64,000 bases of DNA from positions 321,277-385,276 of the forward strand of contig NRSV01000007.1 of assembly GCA_002286855.1 (NCBI GenBank). The letters run 5' to 3'. The stretch is from Bipolaris cookei. Lineage: Eukaryota > Ascomycota > Dothideomycetes > Pleosporales > Pleosporaceae. The position numbers and the translations under genes are program-made. The first letter of the stretch is position 1. The number at the start of each line of letters is the position of its first letter. This document shows positions 13,246-24,919 of this stretch, in pieces. The notes under the pieces are model-generated. The model made no database searches. It saw nothing but the letters and a program-made list of their open reading frames with translations, and was not told the DNA's origin.

Positions 13246-13818
13246 GATATGTGTGGATTAATCGGGCGAGCGATCGAATTGTCGGACCCAAGTCGTTCAT
13301 CCAAGCTCATCTTTTTCCCCGAGCCTGGCGGGCTTCGCGCTAGCCCCGCCCGGCCAATCACAACGCGCCCTCGTCACGACTGCCCAAAACTTCCAAACCG
13401 CAAGCGCCCGCATCCCGTTTCACCCACTCAACTGCTGGCGAACGCAGAGCCACACGACCCTAGGGGCCGCCTGCCATTGCCAACCGTGCTAGTAGGGCTG
13501 TACAGCTGTCCTGCCAGCCATACATTCCATGCTGTCCACTCGGCGCCTCGACTGCTCTATTTGCAGAACATGGCTTGACCGCTCACCAGCGTCACATGCG
13601 GCTCTTGCGTCGTTGATTTTTCTGGTAAATATATCCAAGGTAAGGCGGGTCAGTCGTTTGTCTGTCCCATATGTTTCGCACATCGCTCTTTTCTCTCTGT
13701 TTCTCTACTTGTCGCTCTCATAGTCGCTTTGTTTCGTTTCAAGTCACGTTATCGAGCGTCGCCGGTCCGACCTCTTCACTATAATACTCTCGACTATATT
13801 ATTCCTATCACCATTACA
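13246..13818. promoter_or_regulatory. divergent promoter with CCAAT box
   Basis: A 573-bp gap shared by the mS42/mS43-type gene (minus) and the Cys-rich membrane protein (plus). CCAAT lies on the plus strand at 13354-13358, about 110 bp upstream of the ribosomal protein ATG. The CCAAT-binding HAP complex commonly controls mitochondrial genes in fungi; its action here is inferred. The half near 13819 is pyrimidine-rich, as before many fungal start codons. Confidence 0.5.
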
Positions 13819-15141
13819 ATGGCTCCAGTCACATCTCCTCCAAGGCTATCACAGATATCCGTCCTATGCCTCTTCATTTTCTTCATCACAACCACACAAG
13901 CATCCGCTCTCTTTCTACGCCAAGCAGAGAGATGTGGAGGCAACGCAGAGCTCCAGCAATGTGGAGGTGACTTTCCGTCTTCCTTTTGCTGCCCCAAGTC
14001 TTCTACTTGCATGAATCTCAACAGTGGCTCCGTCAAGTCCGTCATTTGCTGTCCAGCTGGCTCGGACTGCTCTTACATCCAACCCACCACCTGCGATGTC
14101 GCACAGCTCAATGCTACCCTGCATCCAGAAAACCAGATGCACCTCTCTGAGACTGATGGTATTGAGCTACCAAAGTGCGGCGATAAGTGCTGCTCTCTCG
14201 GATATACATGTCAAGGTAACATGTGTGCCAAAGACACCTCCCCTATACCGTCTCCATCCAGCCCCTCTACCGCAACACCTTCACCCTCATCCACTTCCCC
14301 TGCCTCTGCATCTCAAACCTCAGATTGCCCGATTTCTACCCCAGTCGAAACAAAATCCTCGTTCGACGGGCGTTCCTTTGCCGCAGGCTTCTTCCCTGGC
14401 CTCGTCATCGGTGCCCTGAGCACCCTCGCTCTCCTTTGGTTCATCAAGAAGCGCCGCGAATCGCAATCCAAAGAGCGATACTCTGGTGACTTTGGGCATG
14501 TAGCACGCCAAATCAGCGACCCCATCTACGATCCCCAGCTTGCCGCACGTACAGATTTCATGCGGAGGGGAAGTCGCTCAGTAGCCTCTTCTCCAAACTC
14601 AGCAGACCGGATCGCGCAGGGCATGAAGGACTCCAACAACACTGTAGTTCATGGGTTCACTCCCAGGATCAAAAGCATGTGGGAGCGCACCCCGAAGCTG
14701 AACTTTGGTTTCATGGGTGGTTTGCCTGCAAACCCTGCGCCTCCTGCTGTTCGCGCAGGAAATCCTTATAACGATCCTTACCAAACACCTCCGCCAAAGC
14801 CTAAACGCATTCATTCGGCGCGTCGCACGAGCTCGAGGCGTACCAGCGCTATACCGCCTCACGTTCAACCGCAGTACCAACAAGGCCGTACAGGTGCTTT
14901 GCGAGTCGATAGTTCTGAAACTATTGACGTGCTGATGCCAGCTGGTACGGGAAGCGGGTACCCCATGAACCACAACAACGATTCGGACTTCTTGCAACCT
15001 CCACAAGCTCCTGGTATGAGAGGTGCAAACCGCTACACAGCGGATTCTGCTCATACAACTTTTACCAAGTTGATGGAGCGGGCGGGGTTTGACGAGGAAC
15101 CAATGCAGGCAGTCAGAGACTGGAAGACTCCTCGAGTCTAA
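13819..15141 (+). CDS. secreted-type Cys-rich single-pass membrane protein
   Basis: Single exon, 440 residues from the ATG at 13819, which has good context (ACAATGG). An upstream in-frame ATG at 13729 would bury the signal peptide, so I do not use it. A signal peptide of about 30 residues (SVLCLFIFFITTTQASA) is followed by an extracellular domain of about 100 residues with many cysteines, including CC pairs (FCCPKSS, VICCPAGSDC, KCCSLGYTC). Then come a Ser/Pro/Thr-rich stalk, one membrane helix (FPGLVIGALSTLALLWFI) followed by KKRRE as stop-transfer, and a cytoplasmic tail. The layout suggests a surface sensor or adhesin-like protein. No enzymatic domain is visible. Confidence 0.85.
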   Translation: MAPVTSPPRLSQISVLCLFIFFITTTQASALFLRQAERCGGNAELQQCGGDFPSSFCCPKSSTCMNLNSGSVKSVICCPAGSDCSYIQPTTCDVAQLNATLHPENQMHLSETDGIELPKCGDKCCSLGYTCQGNMCAKDTSPIPSPSSPSTATPSPSSTSPASASQTSDCPISTPVETKSSFDGRSFAAGFFPGLVIGALSTLALLWFIKKRRESQSKERYSGDFGHVARQISDPIYDPQLAARTDFMRRGSRSVASSPNSADRIAQGMKDSNNTVVHGFTPRIKSMWERTPKLNFGFMGGLPANPAPPAVRAGNPYNDPYQTPPPKPKRIHSARRTSSRRTSAIPPHVQPQYQQGRTGALRVDSSETIDVLMPAGTGSGYPMNHNNDSDFLQPPQAPGMRGANRYTADSAHTTFTKLMERAGFDEEPMQAVRDWKTPRV

Positions 15142-15874
15142 CATTAATTCCTCCACTCTCTCATTCTCTCGGCCTTTCTTTTCCCAAAAATCCCTTCTTT
15201 TCACGTACATACATTTTTCTCCCGACACTCTTTACTCATTTCCAGCGCCGGCGTTTTTTCCAAAAGAACTTTCCTTTCACACATACCCACATAGAGGGCA
15301 TCGCTGTTCTTTGCATATTTTCGGTGTTTTGCGTCACCGGGCTTATGAGGCTTTAGTCTTTTCCGTTTGTCATTTTTTATTGTAGTTTAACGTCCTGTCT
15401 CAGCCCTAAGGCTATATAAGACGTGCAGGTTTTTAGGCCTACAAGGATCTACATAATTACATTCAATTTGGTGTAGATCAAGGTGAGGCTCGTAGCCTAA
15501 CGTTCTGTTTGTCATTATTACTGCTTTTTTCTTTTGTTCTATGATACCACTATGAATCTGGCAGGTCCCTTTTATTACGACTCTGAGTTTCGCTAAAAAT
15601 TGATGACGAGGTTTTATTGAGTAGCGAATATCAACATCTACACTCGCTTTTTTGTTCTTATTCATGCTGTGAAACGTGTACAGTGTTCCTTGTCTTGCAC
15701 TTGTCTCACTATGCAAGATCGTGATTCAATATCGTAATTGCATCTTGAGATTGTTTTCCAAAGGTGATGTAGATAGTAAACCATACCAAGGCTCTCTAGC
15801 CATATCACCGTCAGAAAAGAAGAAAATCATTTCGCTTTCTTCCTTGAACTCAGCACTCCGCCTCCACCACCCCA
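15142..15874. other. convergent 3' intergenic region
   Basis: A 733-bp gap between convergent genes. T-rich near 15160-15380, as in a 3' UTR. No conserved ORF. Confidence 0.55.
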
Positions 15875-18800
15875 CTACACATCCACCATAACCTCATCCG
15901 CACCCGCAACCCTCACCTCCGCAGCCCCCGCCCTCAACTCCCTATCCACCACCCTCTCCACCTCCGTCCTCATCACCTCCTCACCACCACGTCGCCTCTT
16001 CTTCCCAAACAAACAATGCCAAAGATCGTGCTCAGGTACCACCTCCCCATCCCCCTTCTTCCTCAACAAATTACTTAAAGACGTATTTTCCAACTCCGCC
16101 GAATTCGCCTTATCAAGCGCCTGTTCCCCCAGAACCTCCATACCATCCCCCCTTTCTTTCGCCTTGTCGTTATCCCGCTGAGAAGAAGACATATGCTCCA
16201 ACCTCCTCTTAACACTAATATCGTAAATCGCCTCCTCCACCGTGCCAGCCACAAGATACATAAACACCGTCGTCCCCCTCATCTGCCCAATCCGATGCAC
16301 CCGACTAATAGCCTGCAACTCAATCGCCGCGTTGATCAGCGGCTCGCAAAGAAAAACATACGTAGCATTCACCAGCGTCAGCCCTGAAGAATCCGATTTC
16401 GCATCGAGCAGCAAGCACTCGACGCTCGGATCCGACTTGAAACGATGTATGCCATCGCGGTCGGCAGTGCTTGTAGCGCTGATTTTCCATTTTTTGAATG
16501 CGTCGCGGAGGACGAGGAAGAAGTCGCTGAATTGGGAGAAGAGGATGGATTTTGCGCCTGGGTCGTGGGCGCGAAGCCAGAGAAGGTGGCGAGCGAGCAT
16601 GTCGATTTTTGTACCGTAGGAGTCGGTGAGCGAGATTGTGCGGATTTGGCGCATGGTTGTGCTGCTGATGGAGGAGTAGATGGAGGGGGAGGAGGGGCTG
16701 GAGGAGGGGTTGGAGAGTAAAATTGGGGATGGGGAAGGGAAAGAGGAAGAGGAAGTTGCTTGTGTTGGGGGGTTGAAGCTTGTGGATGTAGTCTCTTCTT
16801 GCGCTCTGATCGTAGAAGGCCTGAAGCTAATATCCTTGAAATCGGAGGAGCTAAGTTTTTGCTTGCAGGTGGGACAGCTGCGGTGGGCACGCCACCATTG
16901 GTTTATGCATTCTTTGCAGTATTTGTGGCCGCAGGCTGTTAGGAGGCCGATTTCAATGTCTTCTCGGCAGATGATGCATTCGGCGGTGACCTCTTTCTGA
17001 TTCTCACTTCGGAGGTGCTTCAGGTAAGTGCACTTTGTTTTGAAACCAGCTGCGCTATCCTTCTTCTGTGCTCGCAGGGCTTCCGTCTCGTCGAAAGCGC
17101 GGGCATCAAAAGTTGCGTCGAAGTCTTCCTTATACTTGGCAACCGTGTCAGAAATGTGTTGGAATTGTCGGTAGTACTCCAGGCGCTGGTTCATAGTGCC
17201 TCGAAACATGTCTTGCTCTTTCTCCAACTCGGTGATGGCCTTCGCTTGATCCGTAGCGATAGCTTGTACCTTCTTGAATTGCTCCTGAAGTATGCTCAGT
17301 TCCGAAGCGGCGCGTACGTCACCAGCGTCTGCCTTCCACTGCACGCTGTTAATCAACGACCGGATGCCAGATATTACACCCTTCAAAGATCCAGCTTGCA
17401 ATATGCCTTTCAGCCTACGCCGCACATTCGCAATTTCAATGACCAGCTCAGGCGCATGTCCACGATCTGCTCCAGGCTCTTTGTTAAGGGCTTGCCTCTC
17501 AGCAGTCTTCATTTCATGTTCGATGAGAGCATCCTGAAGACCGTGCACAGCAGCATGACGGTCGGCGACCAGTGTGCGCAGAGCCATGATGTAAACGTAG
17601 AGTTCATCCTGAACCTTTAATGACTCATCATACTCCTTGCCAGTGGTCTCTTGATCATCATCATCATCCATCAAACGTGTCAAGAGAATGTCGACAATCT
17701 TCGAGCGCCATATTCGTATCTGCTCTGTTTGTGCATTCAAAAAGTCGCTGATGTTGTCTATTGTGTCAAGGATCCTCCGCGCTTCAATGCCACCCAGATC
17801 TGGAAGATCACTGATCAAGGCTATCTGATGAAAAGGCTTCTTCGCGTTGATCCTTTCCATCTGCTCCTTGGCCCTGGTCTTTGATTCTTTCAAAAGCTCA
17901 CGTCGGATCACTTTAGCTGCTTCATAGTAAGTCGTTTCAGATCTGTCCTTTTCGTGCCAGTCTTCTGAGCCCGGTTCTGTTTGTAACGGGTCTTCTTTGA
18001 TTTGGTGGAATGCTGTAGCAGTAAAGAACTGTGCAGCATGCTCAAGCTCCAAGAATGATCGCAGTGACCTCCGTAGGATGGGAATGCGGCCCATCTTCTC
18101 GACGTTTTCCTCGTCATCCTCGTCAATATCGCGAAGACTGGCTGTAGATGTTCGACCCAGCTTTTCTTGCTCTGCCGCCAACTCGGCTCTACATAACGCA
18201 ATGTATGACTGCGCCTCCAATCGTGCGGCGCTATAGTATGGAAGCGCAGACTTTGCTCTGTTGGCAAAATCTCCAGCATACGCTTGAATATGACCTTGTT
18301 TGAGCAGACAAAGAATCATCTCACGGGCTTCGGCTTTCCATTTGCTGTCATTCTGCTCTATCATGATCTCGAGAACTTCATGCACAGTGCGTAAAGCACC
18401 ATGTCTTGTACCCAATGCTTTCCGGTTCTTGCGTCCCACGTTCGCATGGAGACATGTCTGGCGTAGCCTGACGAGCCACTCTCGCATTCGTTCAATCTGT
18501 TCCGCATCCTCTAGTTGACGGCCTTCTTCCAATGGCAAACCCTCGGGTGTGAGCCAGCAAGCATCACACATTTGGCGCATCATCTCATCGTAGTGCTGTT
18601 CTTCGATAGTAGTAAACGGAATAGTAATGACAATGCGCTTCTGCGGCGGCAGCTGCAGCTCATCTCGGACCTTGTCTTTAGTATTCCGCACTGTAATCTC
18701 ATGAAAGATATCCTTGAAGGAAGTCTTGTCGAAATGGCCCCAGACTGCTTTGCTGTCTGCATAAGCATCGCAACGAAGGAATACCAGAAGACCACGCAAA

Positions 18801-20463
18801 TCCTGAACATCCTTGCGCAGAGGAGTCCCAGAGACGGCCCAAGCGTTGCAACGTGGTATTATTCGAGCTACTCTGGCGGCCTGACTAACTCCAGTCTCCA
18901 CCATTTGAGCTTCATCAAGGCAAACCCTCCACCAAGATATCCCCATGAGCGGACTGCTTCGGCGCTCACGACGTTTAGTGTGCCGAGAACTACGATCCGG
19001 AGGAGGAACCGCGTAATGAATTTCTCGAGAGAGAACCTGGTATGTGGTTACAACTACATCATGTTGCATAAGATGGTCAACCGTGGCTGTTGCATGGCGA
19101 TCTTTGCGTGCTGATGCCGGCGGGAGCCCTGTGTAATGACAGACCTTGAGCTCGGGTGCGTGGACATGCATCTCGCTTATCCACTGCTCCAGAATGGAGG
19201 ACGGGGCAATGATCAATGTTGCTCCAGAAGGTTTCACATGGGTCCCTGTATATGCGTCGTAGACGTTGCCTTGAGGAATTTCTCGCTTGTGGTGCGACAT
19301 TAGCGCAATCAGTTCGACTGTCTTGCCCAGACCCATTTCCTCCGCAAGTATCCCGCCTCTCAGTGACCTAAGTGTATCCGCTGTAACCTCAGCTAGATCA
19401 GTTATTATAGTGCCCCGGAGCTGGCTCACATAGCATAGTCGCCCTGTCGCATCCTGTTTTGACCTGAACGATGCTGGCGGTGAAGTATTGACAAAAGATT
19501 CGAGCGCACCCGAGGGAGAGAATGTGACTCCTTCTCGTCGGAGAAGCCAATCCACTGTCCGTTGCTGAAATGGCAACAGCTTCGTCTCAGTCAATGCCTG
19601 CCCAATGCGGGGTGAGACCTTGAGATCCCGCGGTGGTATATGGACCGAGTCGTAGAAATCAGACAGAGTCCATGTGTTGTTATCCTGCGGAACGGCACCT
19701 CTCATGTAAGTGGAGAGCAGCTTAAGGGCCTCGTTGGCGTAATGACCGCGAATAGTCTCATCTTCAACTACTGATATGCCTAGCATCCAGCGTATCTCAA
19801 CTTCCAGCTTGTATGCGACTCGTTCAGATGTGGACCGACGCAGGAGACAGCGACAAAAGGCGGCCCTAGTTCCAGACTTGGATATCTTCCTGTATCGCGT
19901 GGTAGCGAGCGTGGCGGCGTTTCGAAGATGCGGTAGTATCGAATCTAGCAGAGAGGCGGGGGCTGTGACGACCATTTTCACTCCCGTGTTCCTGACCTCG
20001 TTGAAAAACTCCATATGGAGAGCTGACTGAGAGGGATCTTTTCGAACCTTTTCCAGTGCAAGTGCTATGGGTTCTTGTGACTCGGTCGAAACGTATGTCA
20101 TGTCTTCGTCCTCGCGCGATGTATCAGGCATGTTCTGCAATTCACGTAAGTCTAGTACCATGGAAACGAAGTATATATACCCACCAAATCCAGAGATATC
20201 TTGACCAGAACAACGCTCTTCTCGTCGCTGAACTCTTGTGGTGGTTTTGCGGGGGCAGCAGCGTCATGGCCAAGTTTGCGCCGCTTCGCAGGTGGCTCTT
20301 CATCTCTGCACGACTCGGATATAGGAAACAACGAGTGTATGGTACGGATACAACTCAAGGCATCTGGGGCGGGAGATGACGATTTGTCTCCCTTCTTCCG
20401 AGCGTTGGCGAACACATAGGAACTTGCACTCAAAACACGCGCGCTTCCCTGGAACGAAGACAT
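15875..20463 (-). CDS. IRC20/SHPRH-like SNF2 ATPase with RING finger
   Basis: Predicted nuclear DNA translocase and ubiquitin ligase of the Rad5/SHPRH group. Exons 20463-20185 and 20134-15875 (50-bp intron GTGGGT...GCAG) give 1512 residues. SNF2 N-terminal ATPase: Walker A in LAEEMGLGKT near residue 355 and Walker B as DEAQ near 500. A long helical region of several hundred residues separates the ATPase lobes. The C3HC4 RING (CIICRED ... CGHKYCKECINQWW ... CPTC) lies near 1146-1188. Helicase C-terminal lobe about 1271-1410, ending SRVHRIGQ. A RING inserted between the two lobes, with the long linker, is the layout of yeast Irc20 and human SHPRH. Orthology with Irc20 is inferred. Confidence 0.9.
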
Positions 20464-21331
20464 CAGAGGTAGAGGTGAACAGGGCGAGGGGTGGCGTAAC
20501 AGGGACAAGGTGAACGCGGAGGTGTGATTGCATGTCCGCAGATCCTCGACGCGCTAAGATAAGTGATAGACCAGGGCCCCGCCCCACTCAGGCTTCAGAT
20601 ACATGGTGCTTTGCTCCACATATCTATCGTCTTACCTTTACATTCCTTGCACATGTGAGTAATAGATGAGATCTGCTGTCCGTTTGCGGGGTAGCTGAAA
20701 AAAAGACCAAAGCTTGCCAAAGGCGAAGACGGAAATTGCGTCATGATATTAGATGTATACAAAGGTAGGTTCGATGAGAATTATTTGTATTTGCGCTGAA
20801 AAGCCATACGGCTCAAGAAATCCAAGCAATATCCTTGCACAATAACAATCACTTGAATGAGTCAGGCCGTCTATATAACGTAGCGAAACTTCCTTTCTTG
20901 CGCAGCTGGCAATTGTCCTGCTTGCGGCTGGCGGTTCCAGTCATTCCAACCATTCCAACGTGTAACCTCAAAACAGGCGTAAATTCCGTGTTGCCGGCGA
21001 GTCACCGGTGGCTAAGGTACTTGAACGGATCGTGATGAAGATATCCGTTAGTACCTTCCACACATCTGACACGCATGTCCTGACTCTACAAGCTGGCCTA
21101 CCGATCAGGGTTTGTGTCAGCCTTCCTTTGAGAGCTTCAAGGCAGCAGTGATCCGCAATGTGACCGATTTAATGGTGATCCATATTGTGAGGCTTGTTCT
21201 GAGGACCGGAGTTGCTGCGTTGGCCATCCTTGTTGATGTGTGTTCCTTGAGAACATTCAATATAAATGGGTGAAGATGCGTGAGTAACCCATTGGCTTGT
21301 GTCATGTTTCCAGAAACCCAGCGGTATCCGT
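20464..21331. other. intergenic region
   Basis: Promoter of the SNF2-RING gene plus the 3' flank of the THOC5-like gene. No ORF with recognisable content. Confidence 0.55.
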
Positions 21332-22103
21332 CTACTCTATCGACAGCACTTTCTTAATCGGCTCTGCAGCCTCGATAAACTTCTCAACCATCGTATCAAG
21401 CTTGGTCAGATCATCCTTGCCCTTTTTGACCTCAGCAATAAGCTTCTGTTTCTGCTTGAGCTTCTCCTGCCGGCGCTCTTCCAGCTTGAGGCGGACTTGG
21501 TGTTCGTGCTCGATGCGCGCCGTCATGAGGTCGTGTTCAGTGGATTCCTTGTGTTCGGGGAATTCTTCGAGAAATTCTTCGAGGGGAATAAGGGGTAATT
21601 TCATATACTTGTGACTGCGCGCCCGTCAATAATGCGTTCAACCCAACGTGTCACAAGGGAACGTACTCGTAGTTTTCAGCGGCAGAGATCTCCGAGCGCA
21701 GCGACTGCTCCTCATACTTCAAGTTGTGCAGACCCAGAATGAGCGCATCGTTGACAGCCCTGTCGTCTGATGTTTTGGCTTTCTCCTCGCGCACCTTGAG
21801 TACACTCTGCCTATAAAGAGTCTTGATGACGGACAGCTGCGCGCGGATGTACTTTTCCCTCTTTTCGATCTCGCGCATCACCTTTTTCTCGTTGTCCAGG
21901 TCCTCGCGTGATTCCGCCTTTGAGCTTTTGGGGTGAGTGAGCTGGAAGTCTACTAGTTCATTGATGAGCTTCTTGAGATTCTGCACTTCCTGATAGAGAC
22001 GCGCATTATGCGGCGTCTTTACGAGATCGGCCATGTTGAAAGTGGACAAATCCGCCGGCATGGCCTCACCGGGTTCTGGTAGCGAGACTTGTTGGTCAGT
22101 CAT
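21332..22103 (-). CDS. THO complex subunit 5 (THOC5/Fmip-like), short fungal form
   Basis: Component of the THO/TREX complex coupling transcription to mRNA export in the nucleus. Exons 22103-21667 and 21614-21332 (52-bp intron GTACGT...GCAG) give 239 residues. Splicing yields the family signature SEISAAENYDHKYMKLPLIP, with the Asp codon split across the junction. The protein is almost all helix and coiled coil (Lys/Glu/Gln-rich). It covers only the N-terminal part of animal THOC5, which is about 680 residues. It ends soon after a long coiled coil, and the downstream 860 bp show no continuation, so it looks naturally short. Confidence 0.88.
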
Positions 22104-22113
22104 GGTGAGTTCC

Positions 22114-22317
22114 CTAATCGGTGGTCGCCGCGTCGACTTGTGGCCTGTTATTGGACTTGGGAGGCACAGTGAGTTTGCATTGCGCGCCTGTCAACGAGAC
22201 CGTGCGTCCTTGTTCGATGTGCACGTGATCAGGCGTCACTACCGTGTGTCCCCTGCACAGTGGCGACTTTTCCGCTTTTTCTTCGTAATCCATCTCGATC
22301 TCCCCTGACGCCAACAT
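22114..22317 (-). other. possible upstream ORF in THOC5 leader
   Basis: A 67-codon minus-strand frame starts with ATG at 22317-22315 and stops at 22116-22114, ten bases before the THOC5-like start codon. No homology is recognised. It may be an upstream ORF that dampens translation, or chance. Confidence 0.25.
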
Positions 22318-24919
22318 CAACGCTTGTTGTGCATTTCAAGCCTCCAACACGCCACCACTAGCCCCTTGCAGCACTGCAAACGAATGGAACGAACTAGACT
22401 GCTCCAGGCAAACATTCACGTTGCCCATCAGGCCATACGGCACTGCATATAGCACGGTTTGACCCATTCAAATTCGAACTTAAACGCCATATCTGCTTTC
22501 GCTTATCGATCAAAGGATCTGTCGTGTTCGCATTGCGCCCACGACGCGCCAATCTGGAACGCTGGGAAGCACTGATCATGTGTTCTGTTGGGGCAAGGGC
22601 AGAGGCGCATATCCAATTTACTGCCCCAATGCGCATTTTGCTTCTCGCTCCACCAGATGTTTATTCAGAGGGCTAAGGCCATCTGACAGATATTGATTGC
22701 AGCCACTTGGGCATTGGTACGATTACTTAGCCTTCCGGCCCATGGCTACGGTACCAACACAAGCCTCGGGCCATAACGCAATAGCCCATGTGGATTAAAG
22801 CGCGGGAACAGTCCAGCACACCGGTCTGACATTCCGGTATTATAACGGACATACTATTTACATACTTGTGCTTACTCGAGTGAGGTTCTCTATGCTAATG
22901 CGAGTACAAGAACTCAGCCTTGAGCTCTGGCTCCTCTACAATTATTTGACGCTCATTTCCAGCCTCGTGTTGCTGCACCGCTCTTGGCTCCTTGCATACA
23001 CACCTCCTTGTCCAAGATAGCGCCGGTTTGATCGGCCCAAATACAGGCTCGCTATGTGGACTCGCCTCCTATGTCTTAATTACTATTTCCTTCGGGGGAA
23101 AGGACCTCGCACCCGCTACTGACAAACGAAAAATCACAGGTACAGCGCAGGTTTGAACAGCGATAAACGGCCGAGTGCTCAAGAACAGCTTAGGCTCCTA
23201 TCTTTCCGAAGGTCATCCCTGGCCGTCCAGTAGCATGGCCAAGGCCAGTTCTGAGTGGCGCTCTAGCGTGTGCTTTGGGCAATTGAGACATCCGAGCCTT
23301 AGAGGATATCGCGGAGAATTTGCGGGCCTGAAGAATCTAATTTAACTATGTTTTTAGGAAAGACCCTGTCACGTCAAGACCGCAACGTCCATTTTCAAGG
23401 CACTGGTAACTATCACTCAAGCAAAGTCGTACCGACGAACTCAGAAATCCTAACTAGTCCTCGGCAAAAGATAGCTACGCACTTGACTACCTAATTATGG
23501 ACTGCTTGCTTCAGTTTCAAGTTTTGCTCCGCATTGCCGAAACCTTGCCACAGTCTAGCGCCAATTATTTTGCGTGTCGACCAAAGTGTATTGTGACGAT
23601 GCAAACCCTTAGGTACAAGCTGGCTAGACCTTCAGTCTTTTTGACAGCACTAATGCTAAGGCCCACTTCACAGTAGTAGTCGTGATACTTATTTGAACGT
23701 GCCGGACGAATGCTGTGGGCGCGGCAATCAAGTCGTCCCCAGCTGCTCAGCGGCTACAATGACAGATCTTGATCAGTGTGCCGCGCAACCACACCTGACT
23801 CGACAGCAAGGGATGGTGAAGCAAATGCCATAGCCATACTGGGCACCCCTACCCGACCATTACGTCGCTGTACTCGGCAAATCACGTATGCGTAGGATTC
23901 TTTTATCCGATTACCAGCTAAGCATAATGAAACGGTGCACATTGTGCTGCAGCCTCGGTTTTCTCCGGCTTCGCACTACGTTGGACTGAGCGCATGAACG
24001 ACACCAGCCACCATGGCAATCGTATTCCTGGGCTATGTCATATGTTTAAATTGCGTTTTCTAGCCCAACGCCGGCGCCCCATTCTTGGGAGATTGAGGGC
24101 ATGCATACATACACAGCGGCTGGCTGATGGATATCATTACCTCGGGGCTGTGTCGATGACGTCGAAGAATTGCACAAACTGTGGTGATTTGAACAACGAG
24201 TAATGCTGAGATGGCCTTGCAGACACCAATCCCCAAGTTGCGTTATCACCTTCTAGTTCAGCACACACATGCAAGTGGTAGCACAAGACGCATGCTAAGC
24301 GCAGATCAAGCTCGCGACAGAGATCAGCCCAAAGATGCCCACCTGGCGTTAGGGCCCAGCACCAATACCGAGAAGAACATTGTCCCGACTTGTAATATCA
24401 GTACCAGCTAGAACAGCCCTAGAACGGAGTCGACCGGTACTCTAGGACTGTCATACAAGCGCGGTGCTTGGTAGAATGGGGCAGGGTTCGCAAAATCAGA
24501 AAATTGTTTCTTCGACCCATCATATCAGTCCCTAGTTTCCCCTCACGAGCGTGCACTTTCACGTGGCACGGCACCTGTCATACCCAGGGCATCCCTGGAT
24601 GGGTTGGAAACTCGCCCAGCAGATAGTGGGCTTGGGACCGGAGCAGGCGAGGGCTAAACCTTATTCCAGGCCTCTCGAACGTCCACTACAAGTTTCGGAG
24701 CTAGAGCAATACGCGATTCGTTAGTATGCGGGTGTTTGACTCGGCGCCCATACAGGCTAGGCAAGCGAATGGGCTGGGTTACCGTAGTACCTGTTGTTGC
24801 TTGGAGATGGGCTCGAGTCTGGGCCGCCCAGTGGTGGACTGTAAAGATGCCTCATTGACCCGCCTGTTGGCTTGTGTTCTTCTTTTCCCCAGTCTCGTTC
24901 GTTTTTTTTCATCTTCGTT
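22318..24919. other. gene-poor intergenic region
   Basis: About 2.6 kb between divergent genes. Only short open frames (up to about 100 codons) without motifs or plausible splice structure. No repeat, tRNA or transposon signature was recognised. It may hold non-coding transcripts or a decayed element. Confidence 0.5.

Noticed and set aside
22318..24919. Search for CRISPR arrays, operons or bacterial features in the large gap
   Set aside because: No regular direct repeats or prokaryote-type genes; the window is eukaryotic throughout.
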